A stretch of DNA of 64,000 bases, taken from assembly GCF_902833645.1 (NCBI RefSeq), contig NZ_CADFGE010000015.1, positions 215,464 to 279,463 on the forward strand, written 5' to 3'. The notes under the pieces were generated by a model. That model had not been told where the DNA came from. It made no database searches and saw only the letters and a program-made list of their open reading frames with translations. The translations under genes were made by a program, and so were the position numbers. Origin of the DNA: Paraburkholderia fungorum. Lineage in GTDB: Bacteria > Pseudomonadota > Gammaproteobacteria > Burkholderiales > Burkholderiaceae. Position 1 is the first letter of the stretch. Every line of letters starts with the position of its first letter. Below, in pieces: positions 1-8,490 of this stretch.

Positions 1-308
1 ATCAGTATTCCGACTATCACGCCGGCCGGAATGCCGCACGTTCTGCCGCGAATAGTCGCGGTCAGATCTTCATCGAGTACGAAGCTGCAGCGGCGTTCAC
101 GCCAGACGGTTTTATAGGCCAACGGTTTTGCATCGACAATAACAAGGGCAATCAACGCGCTCAGAACGACCTGCTCCAAAGCATGCAGCTTTGCGATAAA
201 CGGTGAGAATTCACCGGCATTGCACAGCAAAACCATTACGACTGCAGCGACCAGGGCGCCGAAAAAGAAACCACCCATGAACCTGTTCGCTGAATTAAGA
301 GAATCCAC
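1..308 (-). CDS. Membrane protein, partial (C-terminus beyond left edge)
   Basis: The reading frame is open from a GTG at 308 leftward to the window edge, so the C-terminus is missing (about 102 residues visible). I chose the GTG because a TGAGG box lies five bases upstream; an in-frame ATG at 278 is the alternative but has only a weak ribosome site. After a short polar start the protein has a hydrophobic segment (FFFGALVAAVVMVLLC), a polar loop and a second hydrophobic stretch (VVLSALIALVIV), then a basic/polar region. This looks like a small inner-membrane protein. I do not recognise the family. Codon use fits the rest of the window, but upstream DNA to about 480 is noticeably AT-richer. 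Confidence 0.55.
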   Translation of the reverse strand, partial: MDSLNSANRFMGGFFFGALVAAVVMVLLCNAGEFSPFIAKLHALEQVVLSALIALVIVDAKPLAYKTVWRERRCSFVLDEDLTATIRGRTCGIPAGVIVGIL

Positions 309-642
309 TTAAACCTCAAATCACTCGTCGGCTTTATCGAAGCGACGAAATAAAAAAATACACTGACGGAAATGGCTTTCCTGTTTAAAGACCTGCCTCA
401 GTTTGGCTGCCAGGCAAACAGTCTTCAAAAGGACCCGTAAGGATATTTTTTTGACCTTCTTCAACCTATCGTCTTTTTCCTAATGTGGCGTGGGATCAGT
501 CAGAAATGGCTGGCAGATGACGAAGCCGCCGCCAGAATCGCTGTCGCGGCGCGGCCATAGGAGCGCCTGGGCGCTTGCCGCATCTGGCGTGCGCCCATGC
601 CTGCCTCGATCGATCACGCCGAACGGCTTGCGAAGCTGCCGC
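309..642. other. Intergenic region, AT-richer
   Basis: A 334-base stretch between the start of the left-edge membrane protein and the end of the Nudix gene. The half next to the membrane-protein start is AT-rich and probably holds its promoter, though I see no convincing -35/-10 pair. No coding frame in it looks real. Confidence 0.5.
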
Positions 643-1230
643 TTATGCGCCGAACAGATTCAGCCTGGCGTACTGCAACAACATGATCGTCTTCCCGTCG
701 ACGATCTCGCCGCGCTCGATCATCGCCAGTGCTTCGTCCACCGGCAGTTCCAGTACCTCGATATCTTCGCCTTCGTCGGCAATGCCGCCGCCCGCGCCGA
801 CCTTGGCCACCGCATCGTATTCGGCGACGAAAAAGTGCAGCTTTTCCGTGACGGAGCCCGGACTCATGAAGGCTTCAAATACCTTGCGCACGTCATGCAC
901 GCGGTAGCCGGTCTCCTCTTCGACTTCGGCGCGGATGCGTTGCTCGGGTGAAGCCGCCTCCAGCAGGCCTGCCGGTGCCTCGATCAGCATGCCGTGATGA
1001 CCGTTGACGAACGCCGGCAGGCGGAATTGCCGCGTCAGCACGACCGTACGGCGGCGCGCGTCGTACAGCAGCAGCGTCGCGCCATTGCCGCGATCATAGG
1101 TTTCGCGGCTCTGACGTTGCCAACTGCCGTCCGCCCGTTGGTAGTCGAAGGTGGTCTTCTTCAGCACGTACCAGTCGTCCGATAACACTTTCACGTCGAC
1201 GATCCGCACCCGTTCGGCGATTTCGTTCAT
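643..1230 (-). CDS. Nudix hydrolase, NudK/ADP-ribose pyrophosphatase type
   Basis: A 195-residue protein. A Nudix box occupies roughly residues 88-109 (GLLEAAS...RIRAEVEEETGY), with the EVEEE metal-binding core intact. Family members hydrolyse nucleoside diphosphate sugars or ADP-ribose in the cytoplasm, giving NMP plus sugar phosphate. The N-terminal layout (KKTTFDYQR, then TYDRGNGATLLLYD) matches the GDP-mannose/ADP-sugar pyrophosphatase subgroup from memory; the true substrate cannot be read from sequence. The start is the ATG at 1230, with AAGAGG nine bases upstream; an ATG at 1239 would sit directly on that box. It is transcribed divergently from a DeoR-type regulator, with 133 bases between the two starts. 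Confidence 0.85.
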   Translation of the reverse strand: MNEIAERVRIVDVKVLSDDWYVLKKTTFDYQRADGSWQRQSRETYDRGNGATLLLYDARRRTVVLTRQFRLPAFVNGHHGMLIEAPAGLLEAASPEQRIRAEVEEETGYRVHDVRKVFEAFMSPGSVTEKLHFFVAEYDAVAKVGAGGGIADEGEDIEVLELPVDEALAMIERGEIVDGKTIMLLQYARLNLFGA

Positions 1231-1363
1231 GATTCGCATCCTCTTTTTGTTGGGAGCCGCGGCCTGTACCGCATGCGATCCATGGTATCGTGCAGTCTCG
1301 TGCAAAAACAAGAAATTTCGTGCAATCACCCAAATCGGGTAGAACACTGACAGGATCGGCGTC

Positions 1364-2119
1364 GTGCTGACATCGCAGAGAAAACAATTGATTCTTGAGG
1401 CGCTCGAGCGTGACGGGCAGGTCATTGCCAAGACCTTGAGCCTGACGTTCGACGTCTCGGAGGACACCATTCGGCGCGACCTGCGCGAACTTGCCGCCGA
1501 AGGGCTGCTTCAGCGCGTGCATGGCGGCGCGCTGCCGGCGTCGCCGGCGGCGGTGGATTTTGCTGGGCGCGAAGAGATTGAATCGGCGTCGAAGGCGGCG
1601 ATCGGCCGGGCAGCGGCAGGGCTGATCGGGCGCGGCCAGATTGCCTTCATCGACGGCGGCACCACCGCCGTGCAACTGGCGCGTCACCTGCCGCGCGACT
1701 TGCAGGCGACGATCGTCACGCACAGTCCGAGCATTGCCGTCGAACTGGCGGAGCACGCGGCGCTCGAGGTCATCATGATCGGTGGACGCCTGTTCCGGCA
1801 TTCGATGGTCAATGTGGGCGCGGCCGCGATTGAAGCGCTCAGCCACATTCGCGCCGACCTCTATTTCATGGGCGTGACCGGTGTGCATCCGCAAGCGGGT
1901 CTGAGCACCCGCGATATGGAGGAGGCTTACGTGAAGCGCGCACTTGTGGAGCATGCGGCGGAAACGGTGGTGCTGGCGTCGGCGGAAAAACTCAATGCTG
2001 CGTCGGCGTACAGGATTGCGGACGTGTCGGCGGCCAGCACGATCGTCGTCGAGAAGAACACGCCCGCGGTGCTCACTGCGCCGTTCGACGCACTGGGCAT
2101 CACGATCCTGTGGGCCTGA
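1364..2119 (+). CDS. DeoR/GlpR-family transcriptional regulator
   Basis: A 251-residue protein with a GTG start. The N-terminal winged helix (residues 1-57) carries the family signature VSEDTIRRDLRELAAEGLL followed by RVHGGAL. The C-terminal part is a DeoR sugar-phosphate sensor domain with the IDGGTTAVQLARHL and VVLASAEK motifs expected of an ISOCOT-fold ligand pocket. Members repress sugar or nucleoside catabolic genes and release DNA when a phosphorylated sugar binds. No sugar-catabolism gene adjoins it; the closest partner is the divergent Nudix gene, so it may control that gene or act elsewhere. Target and inducer are unknown. Confidence 0.9.
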   Translation: MLTSQRKQLILEALERDGQVIAKTLSLTFDVSEDTIRRDLRELAAEGLLQRVHGGALPASPAAVDFAGREEIESASKAAIGRAAAGLIGRGQIAFIDGGTTAVQLARHLPRDLQATIVTHSPSIAVELAEHAALEVIMIGGRLFRHSMVNVGAAAIEALSHIRADLYFMGVTGVHPQAGLSTRDMEEAYVKRALVEHAAETVVLASAEKLNAASAYRIADVSAASTIVVEKNTPAVLTAPFDALGITILWA

Positions 2120-2499
2120 TAAAGCGCTATAAACCGCGCGCTTAACGACCCATACGCAATTCGTTATTTTCGAGATAGAGAACAAAAATTGACGCACCCT
2201 ATTGCGATTCAGCGCGATAATCCCTCGCCTTTGCTCTATGTAGGGCAGGAAGAAGGCAACTCACGGTAGTTCAAGGTAAATCAGATCGACTGCGGCATGG
2301 ACGAAGTGATGGCCGCCGCACGTCGCCGGTACACCCGGGCGCACGCAAGCGCCCGCGGTTCGAACACCTCCCTCGTGGTTTACAGTCGTTGAACGCAGGT
2401 CCGCCATGTATAAGCTGATAGGCAGGCGTGCCGCGCCGGCCTGTGTTCCGCGTTCGTTCTGCCAATGGGTTGCCGCCGTGTTCACTAAAGGAGAAGTCC
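2120..2499. other. Intergenic region before molybdenum-hydroxylase module 1
   Basis: 380 bases without a convincing gene. It should hold the promoter of the module that starts at 2500. A good ribosome site (AAAGGAGAAG, about 2487-2496) sits just before that ATG. I see no clear terminator after the DeoR gene and no recognisable operator. Confidence 0.5.
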
Positions 2500-5328
2500 A
2501 TGGGGAAACTCGACCTTTCGCGTCGTAGTTTTCTGAAGGCCAGCGTATTGGCGGGTGTGTCGGTGTATATCGCGCCGATGGGCAGCCGCGCATTCGCTGC
2601 GTTGTTCGAAGAAAAAATTCTGACGCCGGTTCAGTGGGATGCCGCACGCGGCCAGGCGAAATTCCGTATCGACGGGATTGCCAAAGTGACCGGCTCGAAA
2701 GTGTTTGCGCGCGACGTCCGCGCCTCCGACATGCCGCACTGGCCGCAGCAGCAATCGCACGCCTTCATCCTGCGCACGACGCAAGCCGATCGCAGCTACG
2801 AAGGTTTCGACCTGAGCTTGCTCGGCGACGAGCTGAAGCCTGACCGCGTGGTCACGGCGGCGGACCTGACGCGCGATGGCCTGATTTTCCCGGCCTTCTA
2901 TGGCGACGACATGTTGTTGCCGCAGGGCAAGACGCCCGCGTATCTCGGCCAGGCGGTTGCGATCCTGATCTATCACGACTTCGCGCGCTTTCGCTTCGCG
3001 AAAGACAAACTGAAGTTCCAGGATCAGATCATCCGTTACGGTGCGCAAACCGGGCCGCTCGAACGCGACCCGTGGGGCACGTTCCGTTTCGTGCGCGTCG
3101 GCGGCAAGACGCCGTACGACGACGACATCTTCTCCAGCCTGAAAGACGCGCCGGTGTTCCCGAGCATGATGCGCAAGCACCAGCCGGTATGGCCGGACGG
3201 CGTCGAACACGGCAAGCTCGACGAGCAGGGCATGTATCACGCCGGCGAGATCCAGCAGGAACTCGATCATCCGTCGGCGGACTGGCTTGTGATGCAGCGC
3301 GAATACAACACGCAGTCGATCGACACGGCCGCGCTCGAACCCGACAACGCGAACTGCTGGTACGACGCGGCGACCCAATCGCTGCACATGGTCGTGCCGA
3401 CCCAGGCGCCGTCGGAAGTCGCCGACAGTGCGGCCGGCATGGTCGCGAAGTGCGCATTCCCGGTGAAGAACCTGTTCATTCACCCTTGCTATACGGTCGG
3501 CTATGGTTCGAAGGACCACTTCAACGTGCCGTTCTACGGCCTCGTCTGCGCGATGTACGCGGACGGCCGTCCGGTGCGTCTTGCCAACGACCGCTACGAG
3601 CAGTTCCAGACCTCCTTGAAACGCCATGCGTTCAAGATGAATTACCGGATCGCCGTCGATAAGAACACCGGCCTGATGCAATCGTTCAAGGCCGAGATGG
3701 AAGCGAACGGCGGCGGGCGCTGCAACTTTTCGCCGTCGGTGGCGATGGTGGGCGCGACGGCCGCGCAATCGATCTATTACTTCCCGAAGAACGATCTGTC
3801 CGCGGTGGCGATTGCCTCGCGCGCGATCGACGCCGGTTCGGCGCGCGGCTACGGCACGCTGCAAAGCATGGCCGCGACCGAGATGATGGTCGACGAAATC
3901 GCCGCGCAACTGAATCTCGATCCGATCGACTTCCGCCTGAAAAACGCGCTGCGCTCGGGCATGAAGAATACCCAGGGTGCGGTGCCCGCCGGCGCGATTC
4001 GCGTCGACGACGTGCTGCACAAGGCGAAGGTTCATCCGCTATGGGTGAATCGCGCGAAGCGTAAGGCCGAGTTCGAAGCCGCGCATCCGGGCACCCGTTA
4101 TGGCGTCGGTTTTGCGTGTGTGCAGAAGGACTTCGGCACGGGCGCGGAAACCTCGTTCGCGAAGGTCGAATTCAGCGCCGACGGCAAGATCGGCCTGCAA
4201 CACACGGCGGCCGAAATCGGCACCGGCATGTCGACCTCGCAGGCAGTCGCGGTGGCGAAGTGGCTCGGCATGCCGGCCACCGACGTGCATGTCGCGATCA
4301 CCGATTGGGCGGATCTGCCGGTCGTCACGAGTGGCGATCCGTACATGATGTCGCAAGCGGACCAGGACAAGCTGGCTGCGAATCCGCGCTGGTCGCCGGG
4401 TTATGCGTCGCCGTCGAGCGCGACGAATTCGGCGTTCTACTTTACGCACAGCACGCGTGAAGCGGCCCGCGTCGTCTTCGCGCACGGCTTGTGGCCGGCG
4501 GCGATGGCGATCTGGAGCCAGGGGCTGGGCGGCGGTCAGGCCGCGCCGCTGGTGGTGCGCATGGAGGACGCGCGTTGGGTCGACGGCAAGCTGTCCGCGG
4601 CCGGGCTCGAAGCGCTGCCGTTCGAACAGCTCGCGAAGAAGGCGCACGAGCTGGGTCTGGTCACGGGCGCGACCGTGCACGTGTTCAATCGCTGGCAATG
4701 GACCGAATCGGACTTCGAGATCGACGGCAGCGTCGAGCGTCTGCCGCTCGACGGCCTCGCGATTCGATATGGCGACAACGCTTCGGCCGATAAGAAGAAA
4801 CTGCAAACCACGGCGAACCATTACCGCGTGCTCGATCGTCAGCGCGTGTTCTATCCGCCGGTTCAGCGTAACAACGCGGCGGTCACGTACTACAGCGCGG
4901 TCGGCACCCTGGTCGAACTATCGGTGCATGAAGCGAGCGGCAAGGTGAACCTGCTCGCGCATCACTCGATCATGGAGTGCGGCAATCAGCTTTCGCCGCA
5001 ACTCGTGTCGGGTCAGTTGCAAGGCGGCCTCGCTATGGGTATCGGCCATGCGCTGCACGAGTATTTGCCGCTTTACGAGGACGGCCCGGGCAACGGCACG
5101 TGGAACTTCAATCGCTACCACTTGCCGCGCGCGACGGACGTCGCCGTCTGGACCCAGACCGGCGAAGTGCTGCCGCCGCTGACCGAGACCGACCCGCCGA
5201 AGGGCATCGCCGAAGTGGTGATGATCCCGGTGGTCGGCGCCATCGTGAACGGTATCGCGCACGCGATCGGCCATCGCTTTACCGACCTGCCGGTTACTCC
5301 GCAACATATTCAGAAGGTGCTCGCATGA
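2500..5328 (+). CDS. Molybdopterin-binding subunit of a xanthine-oxidase-family dehydrogenase (module 1)
   Basis: A 942-residue protein, longer than the usual 730-780 of periplasmic aldehyde/isoquinoline-type subunits. It starts with a textbook Tat signal (SRRSFLK, residues 7-13, then a hydrophobic run), so it is exported folded with its molybdenum cofactor. The substrate-binding region begins near FRIDGIAKVTGSKVFARDV. The C-terminal cofactor region keeps a glutamate in KGIAEVVMIPVVGAIVNGI, where relatives have GGIGEPG; the usual GGGFGRR loop appears as VGYGSKD, so the site is divergent. It overlaps the next gene by four bases (ATGA). With the [2Fe-2S] and cytochrome partners it probably oxidises an aldehyde or N-heterocycle in the periplasm. 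Substrate unknown. Confidence 0.85.
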   Translation: MGKLDLSRRSFLKASVLAGVSVYIAPMGSRAFAALFEEKILTPVQWDAARGQAKFRIDGIAKVTGSKVFARDVRASDMPHWPQQQSHAFILRTTQADRSYEGFDLSLLGDELKPDRVVTAADLTRDGLIFPAFYGDDMLLPQGKTPAYLGQAVAILIYHDFARFRFAKDKLKFQDQIIRYGAQTGPLERDPWGTFRFVRVGGKTPYDDDIFSSLKDAPVFPSMMRKHQPVWPDGVEHGKLDEQGMYHAGEIQQELDHPSADWLVMQREYNTQSIDTAALEPDNANCWYDAATQSLHMVVPTQAPSEVADSAAGMVAKCAFPVKNLFIHPCYTVGYGSKDHFNVPFYGLVCAMYADGRPVRLANDRYEQFQTSLKRHAFKMNYRIAVDKNTGLMQSFKAEMEANGGGRCNFSPSVAMVGATAAQSIYYFPKNDLSAVAIASRAIDAGSARGYGTLQSMAATEMMVDEIAAQLNLDPIDFRLKNALRSGMKNTQGAVPAGAIRVDDVLHKAKVHPLWVNRAKRKAEFEAAHPGTRYGVGFACVQKDFGTGAETSFAKVEFSADGKIGLQHTAAEIGTGMSTSQAVAVAKWLGMPATDVHVAITDWADLPVVTSGDPYMMSQADQDKLAANPRWSPGYASPSSATNSAFYFTHSTREAARVVFAHGLWPAAMAIWSQGLGGGQAAPLVVRMEDARWVDGKLSAAGLEALPFEQLAKKAHELGLVTGATVHVFNRWQWTESDFEIDGSVERLPLDGLAIRYGDNASADKKKLQTTANHYRVLDRQRVFYPPVQRNNAAVTYYSAVGTLVELSVHEASGKVNLLAHHSIMECGNQLSPQLVSGQLQGGLAMGIGHALHEYLPLYEDGPGNGTWNFNRYHLPRATDVAVWTQTGEVLPPLTETDPPKGIAEVVMIPVVGAIVNGIAHAIGHRFTDLPVTPQHIQKVLA

Positions 5329-6098
5329 CGGCCCCCACTCAAACTTCCGCTAATGCCGCAAGCGGTGCGGCGAGCACTGCCGTTGCTTCAGGCAAAATCT
5401 CCGGCGCCTCTGCCGCAGCGGCATCCGCTACTGCTGGTGCTTCGGGCGCAGCCGCCGCTAACCCGGCTTCCGCGGCCTCCGGCGCGACAGCAGCCGCCGG
5501 CGTTCCGGCCAGCGCGCCGGCTGCACCGGCGGTCGAGCGTCCATTGACGCATTTCCGCTCGCTGCCGGTTTCGGTCAAGGTGAACGGCGAGATCGTCGGT
5601 CCGACCGACGTGCCCGCCGGTCTGATGATGATCGATTATCTGCACGAATACCTGCATCTGACCGGCTCGCGCCTCGGCTGCGGGCAGGGCATCTGCCACG
5701 CGTGCGTCGTGATCGTCGACAAGCCGGACGGCACCAGCGAAGAAGTGCGCACCTGCATCACGGGCGCGAACTTCTTCAACGGCAAAACCATCCGTACGAT
5801 CGAAGGGCACGCGAAACGCAACGAAGCAGGCGAGGTCGTCGAACTGTCGCCGATCCAGCAGAAGTTTCTCGAACACTTCAGTTTTCAGTGCGGCTACTGC
5901 ACGCCCGGTTTCGTCAACGCGGCGACCGTGTTGATCGAGCGGCTGAAGCGCCAGCCGGTTGCGAAGAATCAGGTCGAGCAAACCATCACCGATGCGTTGA
6001 ACGACCATATCTGCCGCTGCACGGGCTACGTGCGCTACTACGAGGCCGTGAAGGAGGTCGTGATGACCACGCCGGGTCTCGTAAAGGACGCCGCATGA
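5325..6098 (+). CDS. [2Fe-2S] subunit of molybdenum hydroxylase, with Ala-rich N-terminal extension (module 1)
   Basis: A 257-residue protein whose ATG overlaps the previous stop. Residues from about 80 on form the usual two-domain iron-sulfur subunit: a plant-type ferredoxin domain with GCGQGICHAC, and a helical domain with QCGYCTPG and ICRCTGYVRY, which ligate the two clusters that carry electrons from the molybdenum centre. The first about 73 residues are almost only Ala, Ser, Gly, Thr and Pro and are absent from typical 150-180-residue relatives. This extension is not a recognisable export signal; the subunit presumably travels with the Tat-exported large subunit. It ends in an ATGA overlap with the cytochrome gene. 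Confidence 0.88.
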   Translation: MTAPTQTSANAASGAASTAVASGKISGASAAAASATAGASGAAAANPASAASGATAAAGVPASAPAAPAVERPLTHFRSLPVSVKVNGEIVGPTDVPAGLMMIDYLHEYLHLTGSRLGCGQGICHACVVIVDKPDGTSEEVRTCITGANFFNGKTIRTIEGHAKRNEAGEVVELSPIQQKFLEHFSFQCGYCTPGFVNAATVLIERLKRQPVAKNQVEQTITDALNDHICRCTGYVRYYEAVKEVVMTTPGLVKDAA

Positions 6099-7357
6099 TG
6101 AGCGCTTCCATGAATGTGCGCCGCGCGTTGCTGTTGCTCGGCACGGCGGCTTTGCTCAGCGCGTGCGGCAAGCAGGACGACTCCGCTGCTGCGATGCAGG
6201 CTGCCGCCGCACAGGGCCCGCAATCTACCCCCGCCGATCCGCTCGCGCGTGGCCGTTACCTCGTCAAGGCCGCCGACTGCGCCGCCTGCCACACCACGGC
6301 GGATGGCGCGCCGTTCGCCGGCGGCGTGAAGCTGGCTTCGCCGTTCGGCACCTTCTACGGCACCAACATCACGCCGGACAAGGACCACGGTATCGGCAAC
6401 TGGAGCGCGGACGATCTCTACAAGGCGCTGCACGACGGCGTCGCGCCGGACAAGCAACTGTATCCGGCCATGCCGTACACGTCGTACCGCCAGTTGTCGC
6501 GCGCGGATAGCGACGCGATCTACGCGTACCTGATGGCGCAGAAGCCGGCCGCCGTGGCGAACCGCGAACCGGAGCTGTCGTTCCCGTTCAACATGCGTTT
6601 TGGCGTGCGCTTCTGGGACTGGGTGTTCCTGAAGGACACGTTGCCGGATGCGTCGAAGGGACAATCGGCTGACTGGAATCGCGGACGCTATCTGGCGAGC
6701 GCGCTCGGCCATTGCGCCGAATGCCACACGCCACGCGGCACCTTCGGCCAGCTCGACGGCGCGAAGCCGCTGACCGGCGCGGCGCTCGGCCGGATCGCCG
6801 CACCCGACATCACGCCGCATGGTTTGGCGGCGCGTGGCTGGACCGCCGCGGACCTGCAGACGTTCTTCGCCACCGGCATCGCGCCGCAAGGCTCGGCGTT
6901 CGGCGAAATGTATCCGGTTGTGCATCTGAGCAGCCAGTACATGACGCACGACGACCTGCGTGCGATGTCGACCTATCTGCTCGGCGACGCGGCCCCGGCG
7001 CCGCAACCCTTGCAGTCGGTCTCGGCCGATGCGGCGCAACTCGAGGCCGGGCGCAATGTGTATCTCGCGGTGTGTGCCGGCTGTCACGGCCTTGGCGGTG
7101 AGGGCAAGCCGCACGTCGCGGTACCGATGCATGGCAACTCGACCGTACGTCAGAGCGACGCGCATAACCTGATCGTGGCGATGCTCGACGGCATCGGCGC
7201 ACAGGATTTCCCGGGCCTCGAGCGGATGCAGGAGATGCCGGGATTCGCCACGCAACTCAGCGACACGGAACTCGCCCAACTGGCGAATTATCTGCGCGCG
7301 ACGTACGGCGGCCAGGCTGCCGACGTGACGGCCGATGCGGTGAAAGCGCTGCGCTAA
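6095..7357 (+). CDS. Tri-heme cytochrome c lipoprotein (module 1)
   Basis: A 420-residue protein. The signal peptide ends in a lipobox (LSAC, Cys24), so it should be lipid-anchored on the periplasmic side. Three CxxCH heme sites are visible: C62-H66 (CAACH), C207-H211 (CAECH) and C327-H331 (CAGCH). This matches the cytochrome subunit of three-component membrane dehydrogenases, which passes electrons from the iron-sulfur subunit to quinone or a terminal oxidase. The start overlaps the previous stop by four bases; an ATG at 6098 is also possible. It is the last gene of the module. Confidence 0.9.
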   Translation: MMSASMNVRRALLLLGTAALLSACGKQDDSAAAMQAAAAQGPQSTPADPLARGRYLVKAADCAACHTTADGAPFAGGVKLASPFGTFYGTNITPDKDHGIGNWSADDLYKALHDGVAPDKQLYPAMPYTSYRQLSRADSDAIYAYLMAQKPAAVANREPELSFPFNMRFGVRFWDWVFLKDTLPDASKGQSADWNRGRYLASALGHCAECHTPRGTFGQLDGAKPLTGAALGRIAAPDITPHGLAARGWTAADLQTFFATGIAPQGSAFGEMYPVVHLSSQYMTHDDLRAMSTYLLGDAAPAPQPLQSVSADAAQLEAGRNVYLAVCAGCHGLGGEGKPHVAVPMHGNSTVRQSDAHNLIVAMLDGIGAQDFPGLERMQEMPGFATQLSDTELAQLANYLRATYGGQAADVTADAVKALR

Positions 7358-7370
7358 ACCTGCCCTGCGC

Positions 7371-7396
7371 CGGGGCGCTTGCAGTCCGGCGCCCCG
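7371..7396 (+). terminator. Candidate terminator hairpin after module 1
   Basis: A perfect 8-bp stem (CGGGGCGC / GCGCCCCG, 7371-7378 and 7389-7396) with a ten-base loop lies 13 bases after the cytochrome stop. It is followed by TCTCTCC instead of a clean T-run, so termination is inferred only. Confidence 0.4.
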
Positions 7397-7525
7397 TCTC
7401 TCCAGTGAATGGCGCGTAATGAACTCGCGCGTGATGGCTGGCTCAAATGGGTTCGCGCCGTTGCCCCTTGGCGGCGCGCGCTACGTTTCGCCGTAGACCC
7501 ATCTGACTGTCTTCCCGGAGATTTC

Positions 7526-7939
7526 ATGAGTAATCGCGCGACGCAAACCGTTCCCCAATCTCCTGCCGCGCGGTCGCAAAGCGCGCCGCTCGCTTGCGTG
7601 CAAGGCACGATCAGCAAGGTGTTCCTCAACCCGGAGTTCCACAACAACGCCAATCATCAGCACTTCGTCATCCGGATCGACAAGGTGCTGAAGTTCGAAG
7701 GAACGCAGAACCTGGTCGGCGCGGAAGTATTCGTCGCTGTGCGTTTCGGCGACAGCGAGGGGTTGGCGCATGAAATTCCCGGCTTGCAGGCCGGCCAGCC
7801 AATCGAGGCTCAAGGCGAATATATCTCCGACGCCAGTGCTTATCCGACCCAGGACAACTCCAACCCCGTCCTGCCGGTACTGCACTTCACGCATCATCCG
7901 GTCGGCTACGTGAAGTATCAAGGCCAGACCTACAGCTAG
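7526..7939 (+). CDS. Small conserved protein, DUF3465-like
   Basis: A 137-residue protein. The ATG at 7526 is preceded by CCCGGAG; an in-frame upstream ATG at 7409 has no such site. The core (CVQGTISKVFLNPEF...HQHFVIRI, then GAEVFVAVRFG, GLQAGQPIEAQGEYI and HHPVGYVKYQGQTY) looks like a small OB-like fold. It resembles the uncharacterised DUF3465 family from memory. There is no signal peptide or membrane segment. The gene stands alone. Function unknown. Confidence 0.65.
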   Translation: MSNRATQTVPQSPAARSQSAPLACVQGTISKVFLNPEFHNNANHQHFVIRIDKVLKFEGTQNLVGAEVFVAVRFGDSEGLAHEIPGLQAGQPIEAQGEYISDASAYPTQDNSNPVLPVLHFTHHPVGYVKYQGQTYS

Positions 7940-8490
7940 CCGTCACTCAGTCTTATCGAACGGATGGGCATGACGCCTGTCCGCTTGCCTACGCGTTTTT
8001 CTCCCACGCTCGCCGTCGCGGCGAGCGCTCATTCAAGTTTTGACCACGCTTTGCCGTTAAAGAAAACGTTTCCAGCCGATTGTGCGGCGGCGTAGCCGTC
8101 GGCGGACTTTCGCGGGTCTTTGCGGTCGTGCGTGTAGCGGCCTCAGGCCAATACCACACATGAGGCGCGACCCGAGTCTGCATCACCGTGCGTAATGTTT
8201 GTATCAGAGTGTGTGATGCGGAGCGTTTTTTGCAAAACGCACTTTACAATTCTGCGTAAATTTTAATCGGCAATCTGGCCCTTTTCGCGGAAGATCGCCT
8301 GTTTATCGGGCATCCGGGCGTCCGGGCGTCCGGCAGCGCGCAAGGGATTGGGTTGGACGGCAGGACCTGGGTGAGCGCCGCACGAGGCGGCCTCGCTGTG
8401 TCGCGAGAGAAAGCAGCGCTTCGTCAGAATGCGCGCATCGCACGCGACAGGGCAGCACTCGGCCTGCCAATAAAAAAGCAGGAGTCGAAC
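7940..8490. other. Intergenic region with two short inverted repeats
   Basis: 551 bases without a supported gene. It holds an 8-bp perfect inverted repeat at 8007-8027 (CGCTCGCC / GGCGAGCG, five-base loop) and a second at 8223-8240 (GCGTTTT / AAAACGC, four-base loop). The second lies in the AT-rich part upstream of the LysM lipoprotein gene and could be an operator or attenuator. A ribosome site (GCAGGAG) at 8478-8484 serves the next gene. Confidence 0.45.

Noticed and set aside
2485..4035. 516-residue minus-strand frame antisense to the Mo subunit
   Set aside because: Same shadow composition; the sense frame has a Tat signal and family motifs.
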